18,243 bases of DNA from an uncultured Eubacteriales bacterium (GTDB taxonomy: Bacteria; Bacillota; Clostridia; Oscillospirales; QAMX01). Position numbers and translations under genes: made by a program. The notes under the pieces were generated by a model. It searched no databases. It saw nothing but the letters and a program-made list of their open reading frames with translations, and was not told the DNA's origin. The stretch lies in contig CAJLFQ010000042.1 in assembly GCA_905205975.1 (NCBI GenBank), forward strand, positions 1 to 18,243. Direction: 5' to 3'. Positions 1-7,117 of the stretch are shown one piece after another (within the stretch, counting starts at the first letter, position 1; each line of letters begins with the position of its first letter).

Positions 1-9
1 AACGAAGAT

Positions 10-60
10 CTAAAGCATGACCTGGTTCTTGTCTGTTATTTCTACGTTCTTCAGAATCAT
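10..60 (-). CDS. 16-codon ORF, possible leader peptide at window edge
   Basis: An ATG at 60-58 is preceded by a perfect AGGAGG (69-74) with an 8-nt spacer and by a strong promoter. The frame reads MILKNVEITDKNQVML and then meets TAG at 12-10. Only nine bases remain before the window edge, so what follows is unknown. It could be a leader peptide, the start of a gene broken by a nonsense codon, or a sequencing error. The translation signals are clear, but the product is not recognised. Confidence 0.35.
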   Translation of the reverse strand: MILKNVEITDKNQVML

Positions 61-94
61 GGTTATGTCCTCCTGCGTCTTCAAATACCGTAGT

Positions 95-123
95 ATTATA
101 TCATATTTCACTGAAAAAGCCAA
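95..123 (-). promoter_or_regulatory. Sigma-A type promoter reading off the left edge
   Basis: On the minus strand a TTGGCT -35 box (118-123) and a perfect TATAAT -10 box (95-100) are separated by 17 nt. The -10 is extended (TGA directly before it). Transcription would start near position 88, giving a leader of about 28 nt before the ATG at 60. Confidence 0.75.
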
Positions 124-197
124 CTGCTTTTTGGAACAAAAAACTTCTTTTTCCGCGTTTTTTTCCGTTCAACACGTTTGTTGTTCCGGAAAGGACG

Positions 198-899
198 TCA
201 ATCAATCCGCATGGGACGGAAATTGAGACGGTCCGCGGAGATACATGTGTATGTAATGCCGCCCTGCGTACCTTCTTTTGCATAGCGCAGAGAGCGGCCA
301 TGCAGATGTCCGTAGTAGCAGCGGCGAACACCGTATGCATGCAAAATCTCCAAAATCTCCGTGCAGGAAAAGTTTTGGAAGATCGGCGGATAATGCAGCA
401 CCGCAACCAACTCTTCGGCGCCGGTTTTCTTTCCTTCTTCAAGGGAAGCCTGCAATCGAATCAGCTCCCGACGGTATACTTTTCCGCCTTCGCTGACGCC
501 GGTTCCTTCGTTTTCCAAGAACCAGCCGCGTGTGCCGCAATATGCAATGCCGTTCAGTTCCACCGCGGCATTGTGCAGAAAATCAATGGTGGTGAGGCCG
601 TGCTCCGTCAGGAAGCGGCGCATCCCCGTGACAGTCGTCCAGAAATAATCGTGATTTCCTTTCAGGAGCAGTTTTTTGCCGGGCAGCGCTTCAATGAACT
701 GAAAGTCCAGCAGCGCTTCATCCAGCGACATCCCCCACGAGGTGTCGCCGGCCAGCAGCACTGTATCGTCCGGCGAGATCAGTTCCAGCCAGGCGGTCCG
801 GATTTTTTCGACGTAGCCATTCCAAACGCCGCCGAACAGGTCCATTGGTTTATTCACCGCAAGGGAAAGATGCAGATCCCCCATGACAAAAACTGACAA
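198..899 (-). CDS. Calcineurin-like metallophosphoesterase
   Basis: This is a 233-residue metal-dependent phosphohydrolase with the full calcineurin-like motif set: GDLHL near residue 7, GDTSWG near 52, GNHDYFW near 81, HYPP near 169 and YGHLHG near 195. These Asp, His and Asn residues normally hold a two-metal centre. The size and layout resemble the predicted phosphohydrolases of COG1768; the substrate cannot be read from sequence. The start is a TTG: AAGGAGG (907-913) sits 7 nt upstream, and the residues before GDLHL form the expected first beta strand, which a start at the internal ATG (residue 6) would lose. It follows thrC after 18 nt and looks like the last gene of the lepB-thrC transcription unit. 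No convincing terminator was seen in 124-197. Confidence 0.9.
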   Translation of the reverse strand: MSVFVMGDLHLSLAVNKPMDLFGGVWNGYVEKIRTAWLELISPDDTVLLAGDTSWGMSLDEALLDFQFIEALPGKKLLLKGNHDYFWTTVTGMRRFLTEHGLTTIDFLHNAAVELNGIAYCGTRGWFLENEGTGVSEGGKVYRRELIRLQASLEEGKKTGAEELVAVLHYPPIFQNFSCTEILEILHAYGVRRCYYGHLHGRSLRYAKEGTQGGITYTCISADRLNFRPMRID

Positions 900-917
900 C
901 CCACATCCTCCTTTCGG

Positions 918-2402
918 TCAGCCGATCAGCCACGCAGACACTTTGTTCAGCATGCCTGCCTTGCCCACGCAATCGGTAAAACGCACCGGCTTGCCTGCGA
1001 GCGCACGGATCGGTTCGGGAACAGAGATGCCCGTCAGCTCCGACAGACGATCCGCCGCGTTGGCGTGATCCGCACAAGGCTCCCCTGTCAGTGCGTGCAG
1101 CACGTCCGGAGCAAATTTGAACGGGCTGGCCGTTGACGCTACGACCGTCGGCGTCTGATCGCCGGTCTTTTGGCGGTAATCGTCCAGAACCGACAGCGCA
1201 ACCGCCGTATGCGTGTCTGGCAGATACCGGAACGTCTGATAATAGCGGCGGATGCAGTCCAGCGTCGCCTGATCGTCGCACCACCCGGCGCTGAAAACGT
1301 CCGTCAGACGTTTTGCCAGCAAATCCGGCACTTTGTAGCTGCCGTTTGCCGCGAGCGACTGCATCATTTCGTTGACGGCTTCGCCGTTATGCTCCGACAA
1401 CTCGAACAGCAGACGTTCCACATTGCTGGACACCAGAATGTCCATCGATGGCGACGCCGTCGTGAAAAACGGACGCCGGGCATTATAGCAGCCGGTTTGC
1501 AGGAACTCCGTCAGAACGTTGTTGGCATTGGACGCACAGATCAGACGCGCAACCGGCAGACCCATGCGTTTGGCCAGATAAGCAGCCAAAATGTTGCCGA
1601 AGTTGCCGGTCGGCACGCAGATGTTGATTTTTTCGCCGTCCGCGATTGCGCCCTGATTCAGCAGGTCGCAGTAAGCGGAGACATAATACACAATCTGCGG
1701 AACAAGGCGCCCCCAGTTGATGGAATTGGCGCTGGAAAGCCGAATGCCTTTTTCGGCAAGGCGGTGCGCAAACGCTGCATCTGCGAAAATGCGTTTGACG
1801 CCTGTCTGCGCATCGTCAAAGTTGCCCTGAACCGCGCAGACCGCGACGTTTTGACCGGTCTGTGTGACCATCTGAAGCTTTTGGATTTCGCTGACGCCGT
1901 TTTCCGGGTAAAAAACCATGATGCGCGTTCCGTCAACATCGGCAAAGCCCTCCAGTGCGGCCTTGCCCGTGTCGCCGGATGTGGCAACCAGAATGGTGAT
2001 TTCGTCAGACACGCCGCATTTTTTGATGGACGCCGTCAGCAGGTACGGCAGAATTTGCAGCGCCATGTCTTTGAAGGCACAGGTTGGGCCATGAAACAGC
2101 TCCAGAATGTAGGTGTAATCGCCGCATGGCACAACCGGCGCAACCGCACGCGTATCAAAGCGGTGATAAGCCTTTCCCGTGTAAGCTGACAATTCTTCCG
2201 GCGTAAAATCCGTGAGGAAGCTGCCAAGCAGCCACGCCGCACGTTCCTCATAGGATTTCGTGCGAAGATAGGTGATGTGGCTCTTATGAATGCCCGGAAT
2301 GGAAGCCGGCGTATACAATCCGCCGTCCGGCGCAATGCCCGACAAAATCGCCGCCGAAGATTCGACGCGCTTTGAAGAGCACCTTGTGCTGATATAATCC
2401 AT
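918..2402 (-). CDS. thrC: Threonine synthase
   Basis: This 494-residue PLP enzyme is expected to convert O-phosphohomoserine to threonine and phosphate in the cytoplasm. It begins with the family N-terminal segment (SSKRVESSAAILSGIAPDGG, residues 9-28). It carries the PLP lysine in FKDMALQ (Lys111) and the phosphate-binding ATSGDTGKA loop near residue 140. The length fits the longer bacterial and fungal-type threonine synthases of about 450-500 residues. The ATG start has AAGGAGA about 6 nt upstream. No T-box or other leader fits in the 60-nt gap to the dipeptidase upstream, so transcription probably comes through that gene. The other threonine pathway genes (hom, thrB) are not in the window. 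Confidence 0.95.
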   Translation of the reverse strand: MDYISTRCSSKRVESSAAILSGIAPDGGLYTPASIPGIHKSHITYLRTKSYEERAAWLLGSFLTDFTPEELSAYTGKAYHRFDTRAVAPVVPCGDYTYILELFHGPTCAFKDMALQILPYLLTASIKKCGVSDEITILVATSGDTGKAALEGFADVDGTRIMVFYPENGVSEIQKLQMVTQTGQNVAVCAVQGNFDDAQTGVKRIFADAAFAHRLAEKGIRLSSANSINWGRLVPQIVYYVSAYCDLLNQGAIADGEKINICVPTGNFGNILAAYLAKRMGLPVARLICASNANNVLTEFLQTGCYNARRPFFTTASPSMDILVSSNVERLLFELSEHNGEAVNEMMQSLAANGSYKVPDLLAKRLTDVFSAGWCDDQATLDCIRRYYQTFRYLPDTHTAVALSVLDDYRQKTGDQTPTVVASTASPFKFAPDVLHALTGEPCADHANAADRLSELTGISVPEPIRALAGKPVRFTDCVGKAGMLNKVSAWLIG

Positions 2403-2462
2403 TGGTTTGTTCTCCTTCGGGGTGATTCTCCGTTTTGATCGGAGCCTCTGGATTGTGCTGCG

Positions 2463-3368
2463 TCAGCGAGGGAGCGTCCGACGCAGAAAGTGGTACAGAT
2501 TGTCAAAGAAGAGGCGGTTGACCGTTTCTTCCGGATAATTCCGCTGCAAAAGCGCTTCTGCAAGCACATATGCCGCAGGCGATGTTTGGATTTCGTCCGG
2601 CAGGTACGCGCAGCCGTCAAAATCGCAGCCGAGCGCCAGCGCGGATTCCGCACGGTCGTCCATCGCGCGGAAATACTCGATGTGGCGGACAGCATCTTCG
2701 ACTTTGGCCTGTGTGCCGCCTGTCAGAAAGCGGGTGTACAGGTTAATCCCGCAGATGCCGCCGGCATCCAAAAGCTGACGGAACAGATCATCTGTCAGGT
2801 TTCTGGGGTGTCCGCACAGTGTGCGCGCGTTGGAATGGCTCGCTATCACGCGGCCGGGATATGCAGCCAGCAGCTCTGCCGCACTGCGGTCAGAGAGGTG
2901 GGAGATATCCAGAATCATGCCGAGTTCAACTGCCTTGGCGGCAAAAGAACGGCCGCGTCCTGTCAGGCCAAGTGCAGACTCCTCAACATTCGTCCCGGCC
3001 AAGCCGTTGAACCGGTTATGCGTCAGCCCAATGAGGCGGACGCCCGTTTCGTATGCGTGATGGAGCCGGCATTCATCGCATCCAACCACATCGGCGCCTT
3101 CAATGGACAGAATCGCCGCAATCTGCTTATTTTGCAGGGCTTGCTCCATCGCTTCACCGGTGCGGCACAAAACCGCCCCCGGCATGGCAGAGAGTTTGGA
3201 GACCGCCTGCTGAAAAAAGGAATCGTCCGCCTGCATCACGCCGTCGGCGCAGACCGCAAATATCTGACCCCGCCGGGCAAACCGCTCTTCCGACAGATGA
3301 ACCTGATGGTAGTGATCGCCGGTTGTCAGTGTGTCGCAGTGGGCGTCAAAATAGGATAAATTCATCAA
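2463..3368 (-). CDS. Membrane-dipeptidase family (M19) metallopeptidase
   Basis: This 301-residue protein is of the renal dipeptidase (peptidase M19) family, which cleaves dipeptides with a two-zinc centre. The metal ligands appear in the family order: HCD (His10, Asp12), the SIEGAD glutamate (Glu90), ISHLSD (His157) and ASHSN (His178), followed by the GCDFDG segment near 247-252. No signal peptide or transmembrane segment is present, so it should be cytoplasmic, as in many Firmicutes. The gene starts with two adjacent ATG codons and only a weak purine-rich site (AGAGAAGAG) upstream. It lies 30 nt after the YraN gene and 60 nt before thrC. The true substrate, whether a cell-wall or a dietary dipeptide, is open. 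Confidence 0.9.
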   Translation of the reverse strand: MMNLSYFDAHCDTLTTGDHYHQVHLSEERFARRGQIFAVCADGVMQADDSFFQQAVSKLSAMPGAVLCRTGEAMEQALQNKQIAAILSIEGADVVGCDECRLHHAYETGVRLIGLTHNRFNGLAGTNVEESALGLTGRGRSFAAKAVELGMILDISHLSDRSAAELLAAYPGRVIASHSNARTLCGHPRNLTDDLFRQLLDAGGICGINLYTRFLTGGTQAKVEDAVRHIEYFRAMDDRAESALALGCDFDGCAYLPDEIQTSPAAYVLAEALLQRNYPEETVNRLFFDNLYHFLRRTLPR

Positions 3369-3398
3369 AATGAATCACTCTTCTCTGCATGGTTTGGC

Positions 3399-3776
3399 TT
3401 ATGAATCAAATTCCGCCACATTTTCCAGATAATGGAAGGCTTTTGGCGGCTGCGTCAGCTGTTCCGGGGCAAAAACCTCGGCGACATCAAATCTCGCCGG
3501 GAGCGTGCAATTCGTTTCAGCCAGGTAAGCCAGTGCTGCCAGCCGCATTCTCGCCAGTTTTTTGGGTGTAACCGCTTCTCTTGGCTGTGAAAACGCCGTG
3601 CTGCGGCGCGTTTTGACTTCGACAAAAACGAGCATACCATGCCCTTCGGCAATGAGATCGATTTCGCCCTGGCGGGTTCGGTAATTGGCCGCCCGGATCA
3701 CATATCCTTTTTGGCGCAGAAACGCAGCCGTCTGCGCTTCGCCCCATGCGCCCAGCAGCCGGCTGTCCTGTTTCAT
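3399..3776 (-). CDS. yraN: YraN/UPF0102 family nuclease-like protein
   Basis: This 125-residue protein is of the UPF0102 family, which has an endonuclease-like fold and is predicted to act on nucleic acids. The exact role is not established. It shows the family core: GAWGE near residue 9, QGEIDLIA near 36 and VEVKTR near 52, the D-ExK pattern of PD-(D/E)xK nucleases. The start was set at the ATG at 3776 because GGGAGG lies 6-7 nt upstream inside the end of rnhB. A longer frame begins at 3797 but has no ribosome binding site and would overlap rnhB by 20 nt. The start sits one base after the rnhB stop, which suggests translational coupling. The rnhB-yraN pairing is common in bacteria. Confidence 0.9.
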   Translation of the reverse strand: MKQDSRLLGAWGEAQTAAFLRQKGYVIRAANYRTRQGEIDLIAEGHGMLVFVEVKTRRSTAFSQPREAVTPKKLARMRLAALAYLAETNCTLPARFDVAEVFAPEQLTQPPKAFHYLENVAEFDS

Positions 3777-3777
3777 A

Positions 3778-4428
3778 TCATGCCTCCCGTTTGGCATCCG
3801 TGTGCTTTTTCAAAAAAGAAAGCCGATGTACCGGCAGCGGGCCAAACTGGTCGATTGCTGCATAATGTTGTGCGGTTCCATACCCCTTATGCTGTTCAAA
3901 GCCATACATGGGGTACTGCTCTGCGAGCAGGCGCATCGAACGGTCACGCGAGACTTTTGCCAGCACCGATGCCGCAGCGATGGAAGCACTTTTGGCGTCG
4001 CCGCCGACCACGCATTGGACAGGCAGATCAAACCCGCGCGCCGTGTTGCCGTCAATCAAAGCGAGGTCCGGATGAACCGGTTGCCCTGACAAATCTTTCA
4101 GGGCTGCAATCGCACGTTTCATGGCCAGCATGGCCGCGTTTAAAATGTTGATTTGTTCGATTTCTTCAACTGTCGCTTCGCCGATGCCATAGGCACACGC
4201 CGATGCGCAAATGACGTCAAACAGCTGTTCCCGGCGCTTCTCGGTGATCTTTTTGGAATCGTTCAGGTAAGGAATATCGAGACCATCCGGCAGAATCACG
4301 GCCGCAGCGAATACGCTGCCCGCGAGCGGCCCCCGCCCTGCCTCATCCACACCGGCCAGCAGTGCTGCACCTTGCGCACGGATGGCTGCGTCAAAGCGGC
4401 TCAGCTCCGGATGAATGATCTCACGCAT
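3778..4428 (-). CDS. rnhB: Ribonuclease HII
   Basis: This 216-residue RNase HII removes RNA from RNA-DNA hybrids, including single ribonucleotides in DNA. The catalytic core is GVDEAGRGPLAG (Asp28, Glu29), LIDG (Asp126) and GGDAKS (Asp144), followed by the AAASVLAKVSRD helix. The C-terminal segment MYGFEQHKGYGT is typical of the family. The open frame extends upstream to 4488, but this extension lies inside rbgA and is Arg/Lys-rich and unlike the family. The ATG at 4428, overlapping the last 8 nt of rbgA, gives a normal N-terminus. The alternative ATG at 4452 cannot be excluded. It sits in the conserved Firmicutes order rbgA-rnhB. Confidence 0.95.
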   Translation of the reverse strand: MREIIHPELSRFDAAIRAQGAALLAGVDEAGRGPLAGSVFAAAVILPDGLDIPYLNDSKKITEKRREQLFDVICASACAYGIGEATVEEIEQINILNAAMLAMKRAIAALKDLSGQPVHPDLALIDGNTARGFDLPVQCVVGGDAKSASIAAASVLAKVSRDRSMRLLAEQYPMYGFEQHKGYGTAQHYAAIDQFGPLPVHRLSFLKKHTDAKREA

Positions 4429-5329
4429 GATCTTCAGGCGCCCCTTCCGCATCCGGCTCTTCTTCCGGCTGTTGGTATTCAAATCCAACCGGCTCCAGAG
4501 TCAGCCTGCCGAATTTACCTGCACGGTATTCATCCAGAAGGATTTTTGCGCCGCGTTCTTCGTCCACGACGCCGCCCCGCAGCAGAAAGCCGCGTTTTTT
4601 GGCAAACAGCTCCACCAGCTGCAATCCGGTTTCTGCGGATTCAGCGGCAGAACCGCACTTTTCCGTCAAGATGTTGGGGCGCAGTGCACGCAGTTCAAAG
4701 GCCAGCTCAGACGCCAGCGCCGTGGTATCCAGAATCTCATCGCGAACAGCGCCAGTCGCGGCAAGGTGCATGCCGGCCTGCGGCGGGGTCAGCTTCGGCC
4801 ACAGGATGCCCGGCGTATCGAGCAGATCGATCCCGTCCCGCAGGCGGATCCATGTATTTGCGCGGGTAACGCCCGGGCGATCCTCCGCACGCGCTGTCTT
4901 TTTGCCGGACAGGCGATTGATAAAGGAAGATTTTCCGACGTTCGGAATGCCGACCACCATCAGTTTGATGGAGATTGCGCCCAAGCCGCGTTTTTCCCGG
5001 CGCACCAGCTTTTCCTGCAGCGCCGTCTGGACTTCTGTGCGCAGACGGTCACACCCTTCGCCGCTTTTGGAGTTGCACGCGATTGCCGCAATCCCCTGTT
5101 CGCGGAAATGGGCAATCCAGCGTTTGGTCTGCACCGGGTCGGCCAGATCCGATTTTGTGAGAATGACAATCCGCGGCCGGCGGGCCAGCAGTGTGTCCAG
5201 TGTTGGGTTCCGACCGGAAACAGGAATCCGCGCATCGACCAGCTCCGCCGCGGCGTCCACTTTGGCGATCAGTTCAGAAAGCTCGCGCACCGCTTTGGCC
5301 ATATGGCCAGGGTACCATTGGATGTTCAT
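4421..5329 (-). CDS. rbgA: Ribosome biogenesis GTPase YlqF/RbgA
   Basis: This 302-residue circularly permuted GTPase acts in late assembly of the 50S ribosomal subunit. The permuted motif order is visible: G4 TKSD (58-61) comes first, then G1 GIPNVGKSS (127-135), G2 around RPGVT (151-155) and G3 DTPG (171-174). The N-terminal WYPGHMAKA is the hallmark of this subfamily. The C-terminal region (about 185-302) corresponds to the RNA-binding ANTAR-like domain, ending in an acidic tail rich in Glu and Asp. It lies between lepB (stop 24 nt upstream of its start) and rnhB (8-nt overlap). Location close to rplS makes functional sense, since both act on the large subunit. Confidence 0.96.
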   Translation of the reverse strand: MNIQWYPGHMAKAVRELSELIAKVDAAAELVDARIPVSGRNPTLDTLLARRPRIVILTKSDLADPVQTKRWIAHFREQGIAAIACNSKSGEGCDRLRTEVQTALQEKLVRREKRGLGAISIKLMVVGIPNVGKSSFINRLSGKKTARAEDRPGVTRANTWIRLRDGIDLLDTPGILWPKLTPPQAGMHLAATGAVRDEILDTTALASELAFELRALRPNILTEKCGSAAESAETGLQLVELFAKKRGFLLRGGVVDEERGAKILLDEYRAGKFGRLTLEPVGFEYQQPEEEPDAEGAPEDHA

Positions 5330-5352
5330 AGAGAAACCGTTCTTTCAAAAAG

Positions 5353-5931
5353 TCAATACACGCTGCCGATGGCGTTCAGCGGGAAGACGCGGAACAGCAC
5401 CTTGCCCAAAACCATACGTTCGTCGATCAGGCCGACTTCCGAGAAACGGCTGTCTGTCGAATGGTTGCGGTTGTCGCCCATGACAAAGAGATATCCCTCC
5501 GGCACATAAAGCGGGAAGGTCATATCGCCGGAACGTACCGTCGCTTCTGCAATATAGGATTCTTCCAGCAGGACACCGTCCACATAGACTGCGCCGGTAT
5601 CGAAATGAATGTCGATCGTTTGGCCCGCTGTGGCGATCACACGTTTGACAATCGGTTCCGTACGGAATGATTTTTTTGTCACGACGACCACATCGCCCTG
5701 TTTCGGCGTGTAAAAGAGATTGGAAATGATTAATTTGTCGTTTTGGTGGAGCGTCGGCTTCATGGAATCGCCGATGACGCCCGTCATACGAATCAGAAGT
5801 GTAAAGAGAAGGACAATGGCAATCAGCGCGTATACAAGCGCGTCTGCCCAATCATACAGCATTGATGCCGGTTTTTCTGGTGTTTCGGCCTCCGGACGGC
5901 TGTTTTGGGTGTTCGGATCCGGATTTTGCAT
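5353..5931 (-). CDS. lepB: Signal peptidase I
   Basis: This 192-residue type I signal peptidase removes signal peptides from exported proteins at the outer face of the membrane. It has a short cytoplasmic Pro/Glu-rich N-terminus, one transmembrane segment (about residues 30-50), and the catalytic Ser in GDSMKPTL (Ser56). The general-base Lys is in VKRVIATAG (Lys96) and the conserved box is GDNRNHSTDSR. The single N-terminal membrane span fits the Gram-positive SipS type. The ATG at 5931 was chosen because AGGAGG ends 7 nt upstream; the TTG two codons earlier is too close to that site. It lies downstream of the rplS terminator with no clear promoter of its own, so it may depend on read-through. 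Confidence 0.95.
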   Translation of the reverse strand: MQNPDPNTQNSRPEAETPEKPASMLYDWADALVYALIAIVLLFTLLIRMTGVIGDSMKPTLHQNDKLIISNLFYTPKQGDVVVVTKKSFRTEPIVKRVIATAGQTIDIHFDTGAVYVDGVLLEESYIAEATVRSGDMTFPLYVPEGYLFVMGDNRNHSTDSRFSEVGLIDERMVLGKVLFRVFPLNAIGSVY

Positions 5932-6017
5932 ATACAAACCTCCTCTTTTTCAGGCTGCGGCGCCGGTTCCGCCCGGCAGACACAAATCCTGTTCCAGCGG
6001 CAAAATACGCCTTTTTT

Positions 6018-6046
6018 GAAAAAAAGAGGGGCTGATGTCAGCCCCC
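6018..6046 (-). terminator. Intrinsic terminator after rplS
   Basis: Read on the minus strand, GGGGCTG and CAGCCCC form a perfect 7-bp stem around a 4-nt loop (6028-6045), followed by CT and seven T. It begins 7 nt past the rplS stop (TAA at 6053-6055). The T-rich side on the plus strand (47-51 of the same block) is shorter, so the main direction is minus. It separates rplS from lepB and probably lowers rather than abolishes downstream expression. Confidence 0.9.
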
Positions 6047-6052
6047 TTTTTC

Positions 6053-6394
6053 TTACAGCTTTTCTTTGATCTTCGCGGCTTTGCCGACTCTGCCGCGGAG
6101 GTAATAGAGCTTCGCTCTTCTGACTTTACCTTTGCGCACAACTTCGACCTTCGCGACGCTCGGGCAGTTGACTGGGAAAACCCTTTCGACGCCGACGCCG
6201 TAGGAAACGCGGCGAACCGTGAAAGATTCGTTGATGCCGCCATGCTTCTTGGCAATGACCGTGCCTTCGAAGATCTGAAGACGTTCTCTCGTGCCTTCTT
6301 TGACTTTGACGTAAACCTTAACGGTATCGCCGATGCCAAAGTTCAGCGCGTCTTCGCGGATGTACTTGTCTGTAAATTGCTTGAGAATATCCAT
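6053..6394 (-). CDS. rplS: 50S ribosomal protein L19
   Basis: This 113-residue large-subunit protein lies at the 30S-50S interface. The sequence matches the family from start to end: MDILKQF, FGIGDTVKVYVKVKEG, RLQIFEGTVIAKK, FTVRRVSYGVGVERVFP and the basic C-terminus KVRRAKLYYLRGRVGKAAKI. The start is placed at the ATG at 6394, which gives the usual length. The frame is open to 6421, but the extra residues (MCRTKGSRE) are not L19-like and lie in the leader. An AAAGGG purine block lies about 11 nt upstream. The gene has its own promoter and a structured leader, and ends in a strong terminator, so it can be transcribed alone. Confidence 0.97.
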   Translation of the reverse strand: MDILKQFTDKYIREDALNFGIGDTVKVYVKVKEGTRERLQIFEGTVIAKKHGGINESFTVRRVSYGVGVERVFPVNCPSVAKVEVVRKGKVRRAKLYYLRGRVGKAAKIKEKL

Positions 6395-6497
6395 TTCTCT
6401 CGACCCTTTCGTTCGACACATTCATACCCGGCATTTCAGGCCGACCGGCCACCGGCAGAGGAATGCTTTTTGACCGTGTGACTTCACACGCAAATTC
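6395..6497 (-). promoter_or_regulatory. Structured rplS 5' leader, possible L19 leader RNA
   Basis: The leader of about 100 nt folds into at least two hairpins. CGTGTG and CACACG (6475-6490) form a perfect 6-bp stem with a 4-nt loop. GCATT and AATGC (6431-6435 with 6462-6466) close a larger arm that contains a GGCC/GGCC hairpin at 6439-6450. Leaders that bind L19 and regulate rplS are known in Firmicutes. Whether this one belongs to that class is inference, since only the pairing is visible here. Confidence 0.4.
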
Positions 6498-6503
6498 TAT
6501 GAT

Positions 6504-6532
6504 ATTATATCACACGTTCCATCGAAATGCAA
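6504..6532 (-). promoter_or_regulatory. rplS promoter
   Basis: On the minus strand TTGCAT (6527-6532) and TATAAT (6504-6509) are separated by exactly 17 nt, with TGA before the -10 (extended -10). Expected start of transcription is near 6497. This promoter drives rplS and, by read-through of the terminator, possibly the lepB-thrC genes. Confidence 0.85.
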
Positions 6533-6571
6533 GCGTTTCCGCGCGCTTTGCAAAAATTTTTACGCGTCCGA

Positions 6572-7099
6572 TCAGGACATCCGGAAGTCGATCACCTGCG
6601 GCGGCTGGCATTCCCGTCGGACACGTTCTGCCAATTCCTCGGACTCCTCGATTCCCTCTTTGGCTGCCAGCTCCTTTTCGCGTGCACGGAACCAGAGGTC
6701 CGTTGTCAGCACTTCGCCCTCTTTGATATCCGGCACTTCGACGCCGGACAGCAGAATCGCTTCCCCATCGGCAATCCGGCCGGTTTCAATCAGGCACCTT
6801 GCCTGGAGCAGCCGCACGCGCGGGTGGTTCCGGACGGCAGGCGCTATCGCTTCCAGCGTTCGGAGGAAGTTTTCGTACTGTTTCTGCTCGATGCAGAGAC
6901 CGCCGAATTCTATCGCCAGCGCCCACTCATCCGACCGCATACGGCAGGCTTCTGCGTATTGTGTCAAGGCGTGCAGCGGGTCGCCGTTCTGATAAGTCCA
7001 CATCGCCAGCGCACGCGCCGACCATGCCGACGGCTGTACGCGCTGTGCGTTTTCCCATGCTGCTTTGGCTGCGGCGGAATCGCCCAGATAATTGCGCAA
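6572..7099 (-). CDS. TPR-like C-terminal tail of the DUF5107 gene, downstream of in-frame TAG
   Basis: This frame is the direct continuation of the DUF5107 gene: it is in the same reading frame and stays open from 7114, just after the TAG at 7117-7115. The translation after the stop (LHLGILRNYLGDSAAAKAAW) reads like a tetratricopeptide repeat. Further TPR-like helices follow (residues about 20-120: SARALAMWTYQNGDPLHALT, ALAIEFGGLCIEQKQYENFL). The only start codon nearby is a TTG at 7099 with no ribosome binding site, so independent translation is doubtful. It is best read as the C-terminal third of a protein of about 667 residues, either lost through a nonsense mutation or made by read-through. 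No terminator was seen after its TGA. Confidence 0.6.
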   Translation of the reverse strand: MRNYLGDSAAAKAAWENAQRVQPSAWSARALAMWTYQNGDPLHALTQYAEACRMRSDEWALAIEFGGLCIEQKQYENFLRTLEAIAPAVRNHPRVRLLQARCLIETGRIADGEAILLSGVEVPDIKEGEVLTTDLWFRAREKELAAKEGIEESEELAERVRRECQPPQVIDFRMS

Positions 7100-7114
7100 A
7101 ATGCCCAGATGCAG

Positions 7115-7117
7115 CTA
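7115..7117 (-). other. In-frame TAG interrupting the DUF5107/TPR gene
   Basis: The minus strand reads GCA TAG CTG CAT CTG GGC here. Codons on both sides are in one frame, and the protein text A-stop-LHLGIL matches the common TPR pattern AYLHLGIL, so a Tyr codon (TAT or TAC) is the likely ancestor. The gene would otherwise run unbroken from 8575 to 6572. secA also ends in TAG with a complete C-terminus, so TAG is used as a real stop in this genome. Confidence 0.75.

Noticed and set aside
124..197. Terminator after the metallophosphoesterase gene
   Set aside because: Some A/T-rich stems can be drawn, but the run following the best stem on the minus strand is A rather than T.
2403..2462. T-box or threonine attenuator in front of thrC
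   Set aside because: The 60-nt gap is too short and shows neither the T-box consensus nor a terminator.
3777..3797. Longer YraN start overlapping rnhB by 20 nt
   Set aside because: There is no ribosome binding site before 3797, while GGGAGG sits correctly for the ATG at 3776.
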